Counted from the stretch's first letter, positions 1-7,001 are shown. The stretch: DNA of 13,501 bases from Candidatus Argoarchaeum ethanivorans (GCA_905067535.1 CAJHIR010000021.1:1-13501), one strand, 5' to 3'. Program-made: numbers and translations. The notes: a model not told the origin generated them from the sequence alone.

Positions 1-43
1 CAATCGAGTGCGGAAAGAATTCTCGATTACGTAGTAATCGAGG
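1..43 (+). promoter_or_regulatory. Leader hairpin covering the Shine-Dalgarno site of the TPP-enzyme gene
   Basis: An 8-bp perfect inverted repeat (CTCGATTA at 22-29, TAATCGAG at 35-42) encloses a 5-nt loop. Its 3' arm contains most of GAGG (40-43), the Shine-Dalgarno-like site 9 nt before the ATG at 53. A third copy, AATCGAG at 2-8, can pair with 22-28 instead, which would free the ribosome-binding arm. The two pairings exclude each other, as in an attenuator or translational switch. The base pairing is seen directly; the regulatory role is inferred. The element is cut by the window start. Confidence 0.45.
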
Positions 44-52
44 TTTTGTCAA

Positions 53-1546
53 ATGAAACAAATGATTAATGGAAAAACAGCAATTATACAGGCTGTACTT
101 GATAGTCATGTTGAGCATATCGTTGGAGTGCCTGGTTATCCAATTACAGATATTATGGAAGAACTATTCAACACACCCATTCAGTCAAAGTGGTGTGTAA
201 ATGAAAAGATTGCCTTTGAGTCCTGCATCGGGGCATCCGGTGTTGGAAAGAGAAGCCTTGTTATTACAAAGCATGTCGGTATGAATATCCTTGCAGATCC
301 GCTCATAACCTCTACAACGCATACAATCGGTGCTGGCATTGTTGTTATTGCAGGCGACGACCCTGGTGCTAAGAAGTCTCAGAACGAACAGGATTCACGT
401 TACTACGGCTTAATAGCAGAGACTCTGGTATTCGACCCCTCAACTCCCCAGTATATCTACGATGCAATTATGGAGGGGTATCGTTTATCAGAGAAAACGA
501 TGGCTCCATCAATCGTTCGGATAACAAGCAGACTTACAAGGCTTGAAGGCGAGGTGAAACGAAGAGTTTGGAAAATGCCAGCGACAAGAGTCTTTGACCG
601 CAGCATCTGGGATTATACTCTTCAGGGAAAACATCAACTCTTCCATCAAACTTCTTATCCGGCGATGCAGGAATATGTTGAGAATACACCGATGAATAAA
701 ATAGTGAGGCGGGGTAGTACCGGAATAATCTCGTCCGGGTATCCATCCGGTTTAGCAGAAAAAATCGCAGAAGAGAAAAATATATCTCATCTTATCTTAA
801 ATGCTGTAAATCCACTGCCAGCGAGGTGTGTAGAAGAGTTTCTAAAACAACATCAACGCGTGCTTGTTGTCGAGGAGACAGAACCATTTATAGAGCACCA
901 GCTTTGTGACAGGGTGCTTGGAAAACATACCGGACACCTTCCTTACGGTCGAATAAACAGTGAACACATAAGCGATGCACTTGAAAACATAGACCTAAAT
1001 TCGGTTAAAAACATCATCGAACCACAGAAAATAAAGCACCGCGGTTACGGCGTCTATCTGTGTCACAACTGCCCGTTCATGCCTTTGTACGATGCTCTTG
1101 ATGATTTTGATTTTCCAGTAGCAGGTGATGTTGGGTGCTCAATTCTAATGGCACCTAAAGGTAGTGTTGATCTGGCAGTGTCTCTTGGATCTGCCATTGG
1201 AATAGCACTTGGATTCAACAACAAAGGTGTGGCAGTGATTGGAGATTTTGCTCTTGCACATTCTGGACTGCAGGGCATCATCAACGCAGTGCAGAACGAT
1301 TGTAATCTTCTTGTGTTTGTAATCTGCAATGGTATTGCAGCAATGACCGGTGGGCAGCAGGCAGTGGATCTAAAAAAAGTTGTAGCTTCTATGGTAAAAG
1401 ATGTTATCACAGTGGATGCGAAATCTGCAACCAGAGATGTCTATACAACAATTATAAACGAAAAAATTGCAGAGAAAGGTGTGAGCGTTGTGTTTCTGGA
1501 TGGAACATGCCCAAAAGATGCGAGCTTTCAGATAATAAAATTTTAA
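53..1546 (+). CDS. Thiamine-diphosphate 2-oxoacid oxidoreductase, IorA-like (no ferredoxin domain)
   Basis: A 497-residue cytoplasmic protein resembling the alpha subunit of indolepyruvate:ferredoxin oxidoreductase, which oxidatively decarboxylates aryl pyruvates with TPP. The N-terminal pyrimidine-binding domain shows VPGYP (26-30), the catalytic-type NEKIAFE (Glu51), KHVGMN and SQNEQDSRYYG, all characteristic of IorA. The C-terminal TPP domain begins near LCHNCP and has GDVGC, then GDF (Asp398), AHSG and CNGIAAMTGGQ (Asn426), which supply the Mg-diphosphate ligands. IorA is usually over 600 residues and ends in a two-cluster ferredoxin domain. This protein stops soon after the TPP domain and has no CxxCxxCxxxCP motifs. 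No beta subunit (iorB) lies in the window. The ATG has GAGG 9 nt upstream, inside a hairpin. It converges on the CBS operon. The family is secure; the substrate and electron acceptor are unknown. Confidence 0.87.
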   Translation: MKQMINGKTAIIQAVLDSHVEHIVGVPGYPITDIMEELFNTPIQSKWCVNEKIAFESCIGASGVGKRSLVITKHVGMNILADPLITSTTHTIGAGIVVIAGDDPGAKKSQNEQDSRYYGLIAETLVFDPSTPQYIYDAIMEGYRLSEKTMAPSIVRITSRLTRLEGEVKRRVWKMPATRVFDRSIWDYTLQGKHQLFHQTSYPAMQEYVENTPMNKIVRRGSTGIISSGYPSGLAEKIAEEKNISHLILNAVNPLPARCVEEFLKQHQRVLVVEETEPFIEHQLCDRVLGKHTGHLPYGRINSEHISDALENIDLNSVKNIIEPQKIKHRGYGVYLCHNCPFMPLYDALDDFDFPVAGDVGCSILMAPKGSVDLAVSLGSAIGIALGFNNKGVAVIGDFALAHSGLQGIINAVQNDCNLLVFVICNGIAAMTGGQQAVDLKKVVASMVKDVITVDAKSATRDVYTTIINEKIAEKGVSVVFLDGTCPKDASFQIIKF

Positions 1547-1583
1547 TATTGTGGGCTGCCCAATTCAGATACCGGGTGACTTG

Positions 1584-2372
1584 TTAACTAAGCGGTTTGT
1601 TTGCAAGCATTTTTATTATATTTCTTCGTGTGATAATTCCCACAAGTTCGCCATCATTCATAACAGGTATTCCTCCAATGTTCTGTTCAAGCATGGTTGT
1701 TACAACCTCTCTTAACGAGGTATCTGTTCCAACAGTAGTAACCTGCCTGGTCATTATATCTTCAACAATCAGGTTTTTTATACGGCTGTCCTGCTGATTG
1801 CTTGATACAAGCTCCCTGAAGGCTCGCATGGCTTTTGCTATATCCTTTTCCGTAATAATTCCAACGAGTTTTTCTTCTTCCATAACAGGCAGTCTTCCAA
1901 TATCTTTATCCAGAATTAGCCTTCTCGTGTGTGATACTCTGCTCGATGGATTCACTGTTATCGGTTTTCTTATCATGGCATCTTCTGCACTGCCATCAAG
2001 AACCCTGATGTTTTCAAGGACTTCATTTGGTGTTATCCAGCCAATGGTGCTGCTGTTATCTGTCACAACCAGCACTCCCCCCGTCTTGTCGATGATTGTA
2101 ATTGCTTCTGTTAGTTTCATCTCAGGAAGCACTTTGGTGAAATTATCAGTTGTGGCACTGGTTACATGCAGAGATGACGCAGGAAGGCTTGCTTTTTTTC
2201 TGGTTCCAAGCTCTCGCGCTATATTTCTCATGGTGATAAAACCTGAAATATTTCCATTGTGCATGACCAGTAGCCTGCGCATTCCAGTTTTTTCCATCAT
2301 ATCCATTGCACTGGAAAGAGTTTGTGCCTTATCAATATGTAAAGGCTCTACCATAATATCTTTAACTTGCAT
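1584..2372 (-). CDS. Four-CBS-motif protein (last gene of the CBS operon)
   Basis: A 262-residue soluble protein made only of CBS motifs, at about 3-56, 65-122, 129-184 and 203-258, forming two Bateman modules. CBS pairs usually bind adenosyl ligands (AMP, ADP, ATP, SAM) and act as sensors. The third motif has the classical GIITEKDI with the ribose-binding Asp. The first and fourth have Asn there (GFITMRNI, GIITRRNI), and the second is degenerate (GWITPNEV), so not all sites may bind nucleotide. No other domain is attached, so the partner must act in trans. The ATG is preceded by a strong AAGGAGGA (2377-2384) at about 4-5 nt, just 14 bp after the preceding CBS gene. It ends 37 bp from the convergent TPP-enzyme gene. 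Confidence 0.88.
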   Translation of the reverse strand: MQVKDIMVEPLHIDKAQTLSSAMDMMEKTGMRRLLVMHNGNISGFITMRNIARELGTRKKASLPASSLHVTSATTDNFTKVLPEMKLTEAITIIDKTGGVLVVTDNSSTIGWITPNEVLENIRVLDGSAEDAMIRKPITVNPSSRVSHTRRLILDKDIGRLPVMEEEKLVGIITEKDIAKAMRAFRELVSSNQQDSRIKNLIVEDIMTRQVTTVGTDTSLREVVTTMLEQNIGGIPVMNDGELVGIITRRNIIKMLANKPLS

Positions 2373-2386
2373 AGTTTCCTCCTTAA

Positions 2387-3247
2387 TTACGTTTGTTTTT
2401 TGATTTCATTTAGAATGTTATCGGCATGTAGAATGCCAACAATTTCGTCATCAATTACGATCAGTGATTTTGTTCCAATCGTGGACATTACTTTTGCAGC
2501 ATCAACCACTCTTTCATTACTTGTGATTGTCTTATTAAGAGGGGTCATAACGTCTTCTGCTACAAGAGGCATCTCACGGATGTACCTGTATTTTTTCATT
2601 CCTGCTGCTACATCTCTTCTTGCCATCTTAACTTCCCTGCCATACACGTTTCCATCAGCATCAGTAAGCTCAGTAAATGCCAGGTTGTCTCTTGAAATCA
2701 CTCCAGCAGGCTTGTTTCCTTCTGTTAGAACTACTACTACGTTAACATTATTCTCATTCATCTCATAGAGTGCATGGTCAATGGTGTGATGAATATTGAC
2801 TGTCACCACGTATGTATCCATAACGTCTTTTACTTTAGTGATATATTCCTTCGTTGAATAATGCCTGATCAGGTCATGTTTTGTGATAATTCCAACGAGT
2901 TTTTCATCATCATTATCTTTTTTGATTACTGGAAGTCCACTGATTTCGTTTTCAAGCATTATTTCTGCTGCTTGTGCTGCAGTTGCTTCCTGGTGGATAT
3001 TAAGCAGGTTTTCGGTCATGACAAGGCTTACCGGGATATTATCGATGGGCCGGCGTCTCCATGTTGGTTCAGCTTGGGAAAGTCGTTTCGTAATATCCTT
3101 TTTTGTGACAATACCAACAGGATTATTTTCTTCTCCTATTACAATCAGTCGTCCGATGTCATGTTTTAACATGAGATTTCTTGCCCGTGATATTGGCTCA
3201 TCGGCTGATACTGCATACACCTGTGTAGTCATACACTGTTTTATCAT
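2387..3247 (-). CDS. Four-CBS-motif protein
   Basis: A 286-residue protein with CBS motifs at about 1-56, 72-131, 137-192 and 229-284. The first two carry GIVTKKDI and GIITKHDL with the Asp typical of adenylate-binding CBS sites. The last two are divergent (GVISRDNL, GILHADNI). A basic, charged linker (about 193-228, including KMARRDVAAGMKKYRYIRE) separates motifs three and four and could be a partner- or nucleic-acid-contact surface; that is inference. The ATG is preceded by AAAGGTG about 7 nt upstream, and the gene follows the upstream CBS gene by 19 bp, consistent with one operon. No catalytic or DNA-binding domain was recognised. Confidence 0.87.
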   Translation of the reverse strand: MIKQCMTTQVYAVSADEPISRARNLMLKHDIGRLIVIGEENNPVGIVTKKDITKRLSQAEPTWRRRPIDNIPVSLVMTENLLNIHQEATAAQAAEIMLENEISGLPVIKKDNDDEKLVGIITKHDLIRHYSTKEYITKVKDVMDTYVVTVNIHHTIDHALYEMNENNVNVVVVLTEGNKPAGVISRDNLAFTELTDADGNVYGREVKMARRDVAAGMKKYRYIREMPLVAEDVMTPLNKTITSNERVVDAAKVMSTIGTKSLIVIDDEIVGILHADNILNEIKKQT

Positions 3248-3266
3248 ATTAACACCTTTAGTTAAA

Positions 3267-4196
3267 TTATATTAACGATTTTATAAAATCTCTTTCTGTG
3301 ATGATTCCAACAAGTTTTTCATCATCAACTACTGGCAGTGAACCGATTTTATTCTCTACCATTAAATGGGCTGCTGCTCCCATATCAACCCCCGGGGCAA
3401 CAGTTATCACTTCTTTTGTTACCAGTTCTTTTACTGGCACATCAAGTGCCTCTGACGCATCAGCACTGATCAGTTTATTGAACACTTCGCCGCTTGCAAG
3501 GTATCGCAGCACATCAGAAGCAGTAATCATACCAAATAGCACCCCCTCCTTTTTGACTGGAAAACGGCGAAATCCATGAGTTATCATATTGCTGGCAGCC
3601 TCGCTTATAGGAAGGTCTGGGCTTATACTTATGACGTTATTACTCATACATTCTTTGACGTTTTTACTGGTTGCCATATTATCATGCAGCCATACAAAAT
3701 CCCGCTCAGATATAATAGCCCTGATGCGGTTATCACCATCGACAATTGGAATGCCGCCAATATTTTTTTCAATCATAATACGAAGGGCATTATTGATTGA
3801 ACTTTTTTCATTTAGGGATACCACATTTTCTTCCATTATTTCTTTGATGCTTTCATTTACCGCGGCAAGAAGATTGTTGTGAAACCGGCTCTGAAGAAGA
3901 TTATGACGCAACCCGCCTCCCATGAAATCGGCAATGTCGAGACTGGTTACGATTCCTACAAGACGGTTTGTGCCAGCATCAGCTATCGGAAGTCGTCTGA
4001 AATGATATGTTAGCATAGTCTTTGCAGCACCCATGATAGTTGTTGTGGGAGGTATCATAACCACTTCACGGGAAGCAATGGTCATCACATCACCTTCACG
4101 ATCAGATATTCGTGATTCAAAACTAACCGGTCCAAGATTTTTGCTATACGCATCTTTTCTTACAGATTGTGGAATATTTTGATTATGTAACGTCAT
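3267..4196 (-). CDS. Four-CBS-motif protein with N-terminal extension
   Basis: A 309-residue protein, the longest of the set. A polar 35-residue N-terminal extension precedes CBS motifs at about 36-92, 116-171, 178-234 and 254-308. The signature segments GIVTSLDI, AIISERDF, GMITASDV and GIITERDF all keep the Asp after Thr/Ser, so this is the member with the most intact adenosyl-binding pattern. The start at 4196 is the first in-frame ATG; an upstream ATG leads straight into TAA. The ribosome-binding signal is weak (GTGAT). It is separated from the upstream CBS gene by 131 bp that hold two RNA hairpins, so expression of this gene may be set partly by that leader. Confidence 0.86.
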   Translation of the reverse strand: MTLHNQNIPQSVRKDAYSKNLGPVSFESRISDREGDVMTIASREVVMIPPTTTIMGAAKTMLTYHFRRLPIADAGTNRLVGIVTSLDIADFMGGGLRHNLLQSRFHNNLLAAVNESIKEIMEENVVSLNEKSSINNALRIMIEKNIGGIPIVDGDNRIRAIISERDFVWLHDNMATSKNVKECMSNNVISISPDLPISEAASNMITHGFRRFPVKKEGVLFGMITASDVLRYLASGEVFNKLISADASEALDVPVKELVTKEVITVAPGVDMGAAAHLMVENKIGSLPVVDDEKLVGIITERDFIKSLI

Positions 4197-4241
4197 TATA
4201 TCACATCCATGGTCATGAGACTTTACCTTACGTTTTCATTA

Positions 4242-4316
4242 CTCGATTGCCAACGCACTCGATTGCTTGCGCAATCGAGAATTACTGGTTATTTTCTGCA
4301 CAACGAAGTTGTGCAG
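4242..4316 (-). promoter_or_regulatory. Tandem RNA hairpins in the CBS operon spacer
   Basis: Read on the minus strand after the stop of the upstream CBS gene, a 9-bp perfect stem (4308-4316 with 4296-4304, triloop TTC) is followed by a second 9-bp stem (4271-4279 with 4258-4266). The second is capped by GCAA, a GNRA-type tetraloop. A further copy of GCAATCGAG at 4242-4250 can replace one arm of the second stem. The adjoining CAATCGAGTGCG (4254-4265 on the minus strand) is identical to positions 1-12, in mRNA sense in both places. There is no T-run, so this is not a simple terminator. A processing site, mRNA stabiliser or regulatory leader for the next gene is possible. Confidence 0.55.
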
Positions 4317-4327
4317 TGGATTTGCAT

Positions 4328-5095
4328 TCATGTGCCAATCATTATCTGTGCAGCATCATACAGATCCACCATACCAACAAGTGTTCCACCTTCTATCACA
4401 CAAAGACGTCCTACATTCAACCGCAACAGTTGCTCAATACAAGCTTTAACTGTTTCGTCCTTTGTGATAGTATAAAGGGGAGTGTTCATAATTTTTTCAA
4501 CCCTGGCTGGTGCCCTGCCACGGCGTGCCTCACGATCAAGACGTGTATAGCCTGATTTTATAATGTCATGTATTGTAATCATTCCAACCGGCTCTTTTTT
4601 ATCCATCACAGGCATCCCTGAGAGTCCGGAGTTTAACAGGTTCGACCATACCTTGTTTAATGCATCAGAACGCTCACAGGTTTCAACATCAGTTTTCATG
4701 ATATCAGAAATTTTTTTCTCAGGTATTTTTTCGTTAAGTGCTGTAAATATGTGTGTTAACCCAATAATACCAGTGACTACCGGGCATGCATGCCTGTCAA
4801 CCACCGGTAGGTAACGTAATCGCAGTTCAGACATGGAACGCAAAACTGAGCGTATATCGTCCTCTGCAGTTATAAGTGGAACATCACTGACAAATCCATC
4901 AATCGTTACATTTGAACGTGTAGATGTAACACGCATTACATCCTTATCAGTTATAATCCCCTTCAAACAATCGTCTGCATTTACCACTGGCAAGATCTGA
5001 TAATTATGATCTCGCATGATCTGACGTGCATGTGTGATATGGTCTTTTTCTCCTACCGACACCACGTGCTTCCGCATAAATTTATTTACCTTCAT
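4328..5095 (-). CDS. Four-CBS-motif protein
   Basis: A 255-residue protein of four CBS motifs at about 3-56, 63-120, 127-181 and 197-252. Motifs one and three have GIITDKDV and GMITIHDI with the ligand-binding Asp. Motifs two and four are worn (GIIGLTHI, GMVDLYDA). An arginine-rich stretch, REARRGRAPAR (about 188-198), lies between motifs three and four. The ATG at 5095 has AGGTGA about 6 nt upstream and overlaps the stop of a probable small gene by ATGA, which suggests translational coupling. Adenylate sensing is the family expectation; the partner is unknown. Confidence 0.87.
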   Translation of the reverse strand: MKVNKFMRKHVVSVGEKDHITHARQIMRDHNYQILPVVNADDCLKGIITDKDVMRVTSTRSNVTIDGFVSDVPLITAEDDIRSVLRSMSELRLRYLPVVDRHACPVVTGIIGLTHIFTALNEKIPEKKISDIMKTDVETCERSDALNKVWSNLLNSGLSGMPVMDKKEPVGMITIHDIIKSGYTRLDREARRGRAPARVEKIMNTPLYTITKDETVKACIEQLLRLNVGRLCVIEGGTLVGMVDLYDAAQIMIGT

Positions 5096-5226
5096 TTTAG
5101 GTCACCTGCATCAACGCGCGTAGAAATAACGAATAAAAACATAACAACTCTATCTATCGGCAACTTATGTTGTGCGTTCTTCACTTTTTCAACCCTCCAA
5201 TTAACCAATTGCTTTTTCCTCCTCAC
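5092..5226 (-). CDS. Probable small basic protein (44 aa) between CBS genes
   Basis: A 44-codon GTG-start frame fills the otherwise longest coding gap of the CBS operon. Support: GGGAGGA (5235-5241) lies exactly 8 nt before the GTG at 5226-5224, and its TGA overlaps the ATG of the following CBS gene as ATGA. Two more Shine-Dalgarno/start pairs are in the same frame: AGGAGGA before TTG at 5208, and GGAGGG before GTG at 5184, each with about 8 nt spacing. The product is basic at the N-terminus (MRRKKQLVNWRVEKVKNAQ) with a short hydrophobic run (VVMFLFVI, residues 27-34). I recognise no family. It may instead be a non-functional leader that couples translation. Confidence 0.4.
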   Translation of the reverse strand: MRRKKQLVNWRVEKVKNAQHKLPIDRVVMFLFVISTRVDAGDLK

Positions 5227-5262
5227 AATACAAGTCCTCCCTTTTAAGAGAAGGCAATTGAA

Positions 5263-5817
5263 TTATTCTGTCTCGGCACAAAATTCACACAAATATCTTC
5301 CATTGGTAAGCACCAATCTTTCACTGAGCCTTCCGCACTCCTCGCATATACCCTGTGATAGTGCTTCCGTTTCAACCGATTCAGGTGGGAAGTGTTCAGC
5401 GTTCATCTGTACAAGCTCTGAGAATATCTCTCCCATCTGAGTTGATACAACGAGCAAGTCCGTATCTGTGATAATCCCTACAAGATTACCCTCATCCACG
5501 ACTGGAAGGCGGTGTATGCGCATTTTAAACATTTTATGCGAAGCTTCGTTGACAAACTGCGCTGGGTGAATAGTTATCAGACGTCTTGTCATCACATCCT
5601 TTGTAAGAACTGATGATGGACGCAGATCTTTTGAAACTACTTTTCTTACAATATCCTGTTCAGTGACAATGCCAACAGGACGATTATTATCGACAATAAT
5701 AACGCCGCCAATACCATGTTCACTCATTTTTTTAGCAGCATCAACACACGAAGTCTGCAGCTCAATGGTAACAACATCCTTAGTCATTATTTCTTTAACA
5801 TAGACTTCTGTTTCCAC
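5263..5817 (-). CDS. Two-CBS-motif protein with C-terminal zinc ribbon (first gene of the CBS operon)
   Basis: A 184-residue protein: CBS motifs at about 6-61 (GIVTEQDI) and 70-126 (GIITDTDL), both with the adenosyl-binding Asp, then a linker and a CxxC-x15-CxxC zinc ribbon (Cys158, Cys161, Cys177, Cys180). CBS-zinc-ribbon proteins are a known archaeal type, generally of unknown function; the ribbon may bind nucleic acid or a protein. The start is GTG at 5817, chosen because TTGGAGA lies 6-7 nt upstream and no in-frame ATG is near. A TATA-like element at 5854-5862 lies about 40 nt upstream, so this is probably the promoter-proximal gene of the operon. Confidence 0.88.
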   Translation of the reverse strand: METEVYVKEIMTKDVVTIELQTSCVDAAKKMSEHGIGGVIIVDNNRPVGIVTEQDIVRKVVSKDLRPSSVLTKDVMTRRLITIHPAQFVNEASHKMFKMRIHRLPVVDEGNLVGIITDTDLLVVSTQMGEIFSELVQMNAEHFPPESVETEALSQGICEECGRLSERLVLTNGRYLCEFCAETE

Positions 5818-5853
5818 AAATATTTCTCCAATATCATTAACTAGTACTCAAAC

Positions 5854-5862
5854 TATAATAAA
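5854..5862 (-). promoter_or_regulatory. Putative TATA box of the CBS operon
   Basis: On the minus strand the sequence reads TTTATTATA, close to the archaeal TATA consensus, preceded by a purine-rich GATGA that could serve as BRE. A start about 25 nt downstream (near 5830) would leave a short leader that still contains the GGAGA site of the first CBS gene. Confidence 0.5.
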
Positions 5863-6080
5863 TCATCGACTTCAAATATGCCTGGAATACTATCAAATTT
5901 CACTATTGAAATTGACTGCGATTATATGACGCACGAGCCGCACGTTTTGAATAAATATGGATCCTGAATAATATGCAAATAGAACAATTGGGAGGAATGT
6001 TAATCGTGCTATAGTAAAGAAACTGACGTAAGAGAGTCCACAATAAATAGTTTACCCAAACACAGGGCTACACAGATTTC

Positions 6081-6123
6081 CATGAGATTGGTCTTGTGTA
6101 ATCTCGTGGTTTCAATTTTTTTT
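6081..6123 (+). terminator. Stem-loop followed by T-run
   Basis: CATGAGATT (6081-6089) pairs with AATCTCGTG (6100-6108), nine pairs including one G-T, with a 10-nt loop. A run of eight T follows at 6116-6123. It looks like an intrinsic terminator on the plus strand, yet no plus-strand gene precedes it for more than 4 kb. It could end a small RNA or act as an attenuator in a long adk leader. Confidence 0.35.
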
Positions 6124-6204
6124 GAGTTTTGGACTCTGGTGTGTTATCCCGTTACAGACTCCCAGCGTTGGTGCTGTTATCTTTTGTTTTGGAATTCTGT
6201 TTGG

Positions 6205-6213
6205 TAAATATAT
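6205..6213 (+). promoter_or_regulatory. Possible TATA box for the adk operon
   Basis: TAAATATAT resembles an archaeal TATA element. It would place transcription initiation near 6235-6240, giving an adk leader of about 80 nt. An alternative AT-rich candidate, AATAAATAT, lies at 5950-5958. Assigned by position and composition only. Confidence 0.3.
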
Positions 6214-6317
6214 TATGCTTTCAGTACGGTGACTCATCCCCATACATTCAGAGGGATGACTTCTCGCCGAAAGAGTTAAAAACAATGGAACTATGCAATT
6301 TGGAGGAAATGTATAAA

Positions 6318-6959
6318 ATGAGATTAGTGTTGCTTGGACCCCCGGGAGCAGGCAAAGGCACACAAGCAAAAAGAATCGCAGATAAGTACCAGATACCACA
6401 CATATCTACTGGAGATATACTACGGGAAAACCTGGGTGCTGGAACAGAGCTTGGACTCAAAGCCAAAACATATATGGATAAAGGTGAATTAGTACCTGAT
6501 AATGTGTTGATTGATATAATAAAAGAGCGACTATCAAAACCGGACTGCTCAAGCGGATTCCTTCTTGATGGGTATCCACGAACGATATCACAGGCAGAAG
6601 CGCTAAATCAAATACTTGCAGATACGCAACTGGACCTGGTATTAAACATCACTGTCCCGGACAAAGAACTGCTCAAGCGGTTATCTGGCAGGCGTATGTG
6701 TAAATGTGGAGCAAGCTATCACACAGAGTTTAATCCCCCCAAAATCATGAATGTGTGTGATGTTTGTGGTAACACATTGTATCAAAGAGATGACGACAAA
6801 GAGGAAGCTATCAAAAACCGCCTGAAGGTATACGCTAAACAGACACAACCACTCATTGACTATTACCTCAATCTGTCGATGTTAAAAACCGTGGATGGCA
6901 CCGAAAGCATCGATAAAATATTTGCAGAAATAACCAGTATTCTGGATACATACGAATGA
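6318..6959 (+). CDS. adk: Adenylate kinase (bacterial-length, zinc-LID type)
   Basis: Catalyses ATP + AMP = 2 ADP in the cytoplasm. The 213-residue product opens with MRLVLLGPPGAGKGT, the P-loop at 7-15. It continues with the AMP-site region STGDILRE (30-37), DGYPRT (84-89), the LID start GRRMCKC and a second cysteine pair CDVC (147-150), then RDDD and KNRL. The LID cysteines are 128, 130, 147 and 150, so the first pair is CxC rather than the more usual CxxC. This is the long, LID-bearing enzyme, not the short trimeric AdkA form of many methanogens. The start at 6318 fits the family N-terminus, with GGAGG at 6302-6306. In-frame ATGs at 6309 and 6285 are less well placed. First gene of adk-DUF106-cmk-cbf5. 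Confidence 0.95.
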   Translation: MRLVLLGPPGAGKGTQAKRIADKYQIPHISTGDILRENLGAGTELGLKAKTYMDKGELVPDNVLIDIIKERLSKPDCSSGFLLDGYPRTISQAEALNQILADTQLDLVLNITVPDKELLKRLSGRRMCKCGASYHTEFNPPKIMNVCDVCGNTLYQRDDDKEEAIKNRLKVYAKQTQPLIDYYLNLSMLKTVDGTESIDKIFAEITSILDTYE

Positions 6960-7001
6960 CAAAGAGATAGAATGTAATAAATTATTTTATTTTTGGTTTT
7001 T

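Larger units (their letters stand above)
5818..6317. other. Divergent intergenic region between the CBS operon and adk
   Basis: A 500-bp stretch without a convincing gene. It holds the CBS operon promoter, an isolated GGGAGGA (5990-5996) followed only by a five-codon frame, a hairpin with a T8 run (6081-6123) and a TATA-like TAAATATAT at 6205-6213. A frame in phase with adk is open from 6126, and its hydrophobic-looking translation could be an N-terminal extension, but the adk family start at 6318 makes that unlikely. In many archaea secY lies just upstream of adk; no secY remnant is recognisable here. A small RNA ending at the T-run is conceivable but unproven. Confidence 0.5.

Noticed and set aside
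1597..4555. Long plus-strand open frames opposite the CBS genes
   Set aside because: They are antisense shadows of CBS-coding frames with no family resemblance and no good ribosome sites.
5990..6014. Strong GGGAGGA followed by ATG upstream of adk
   Set aside because: The frame stops after five codons and the spacing is only 1 nt, so a gene cannot be supported.
6256..6279. Seven-residue upstream frame before adk
   Set aside because: The purine run directly touches the ATG with no spacing and the frame is too short to assess.
6112..6399. 95-residue minus-strand frame over the adk start
   Set aside because: It overlaps the conserved adk P-loop region in antisense, has no recognisable domain and no supporting signals.
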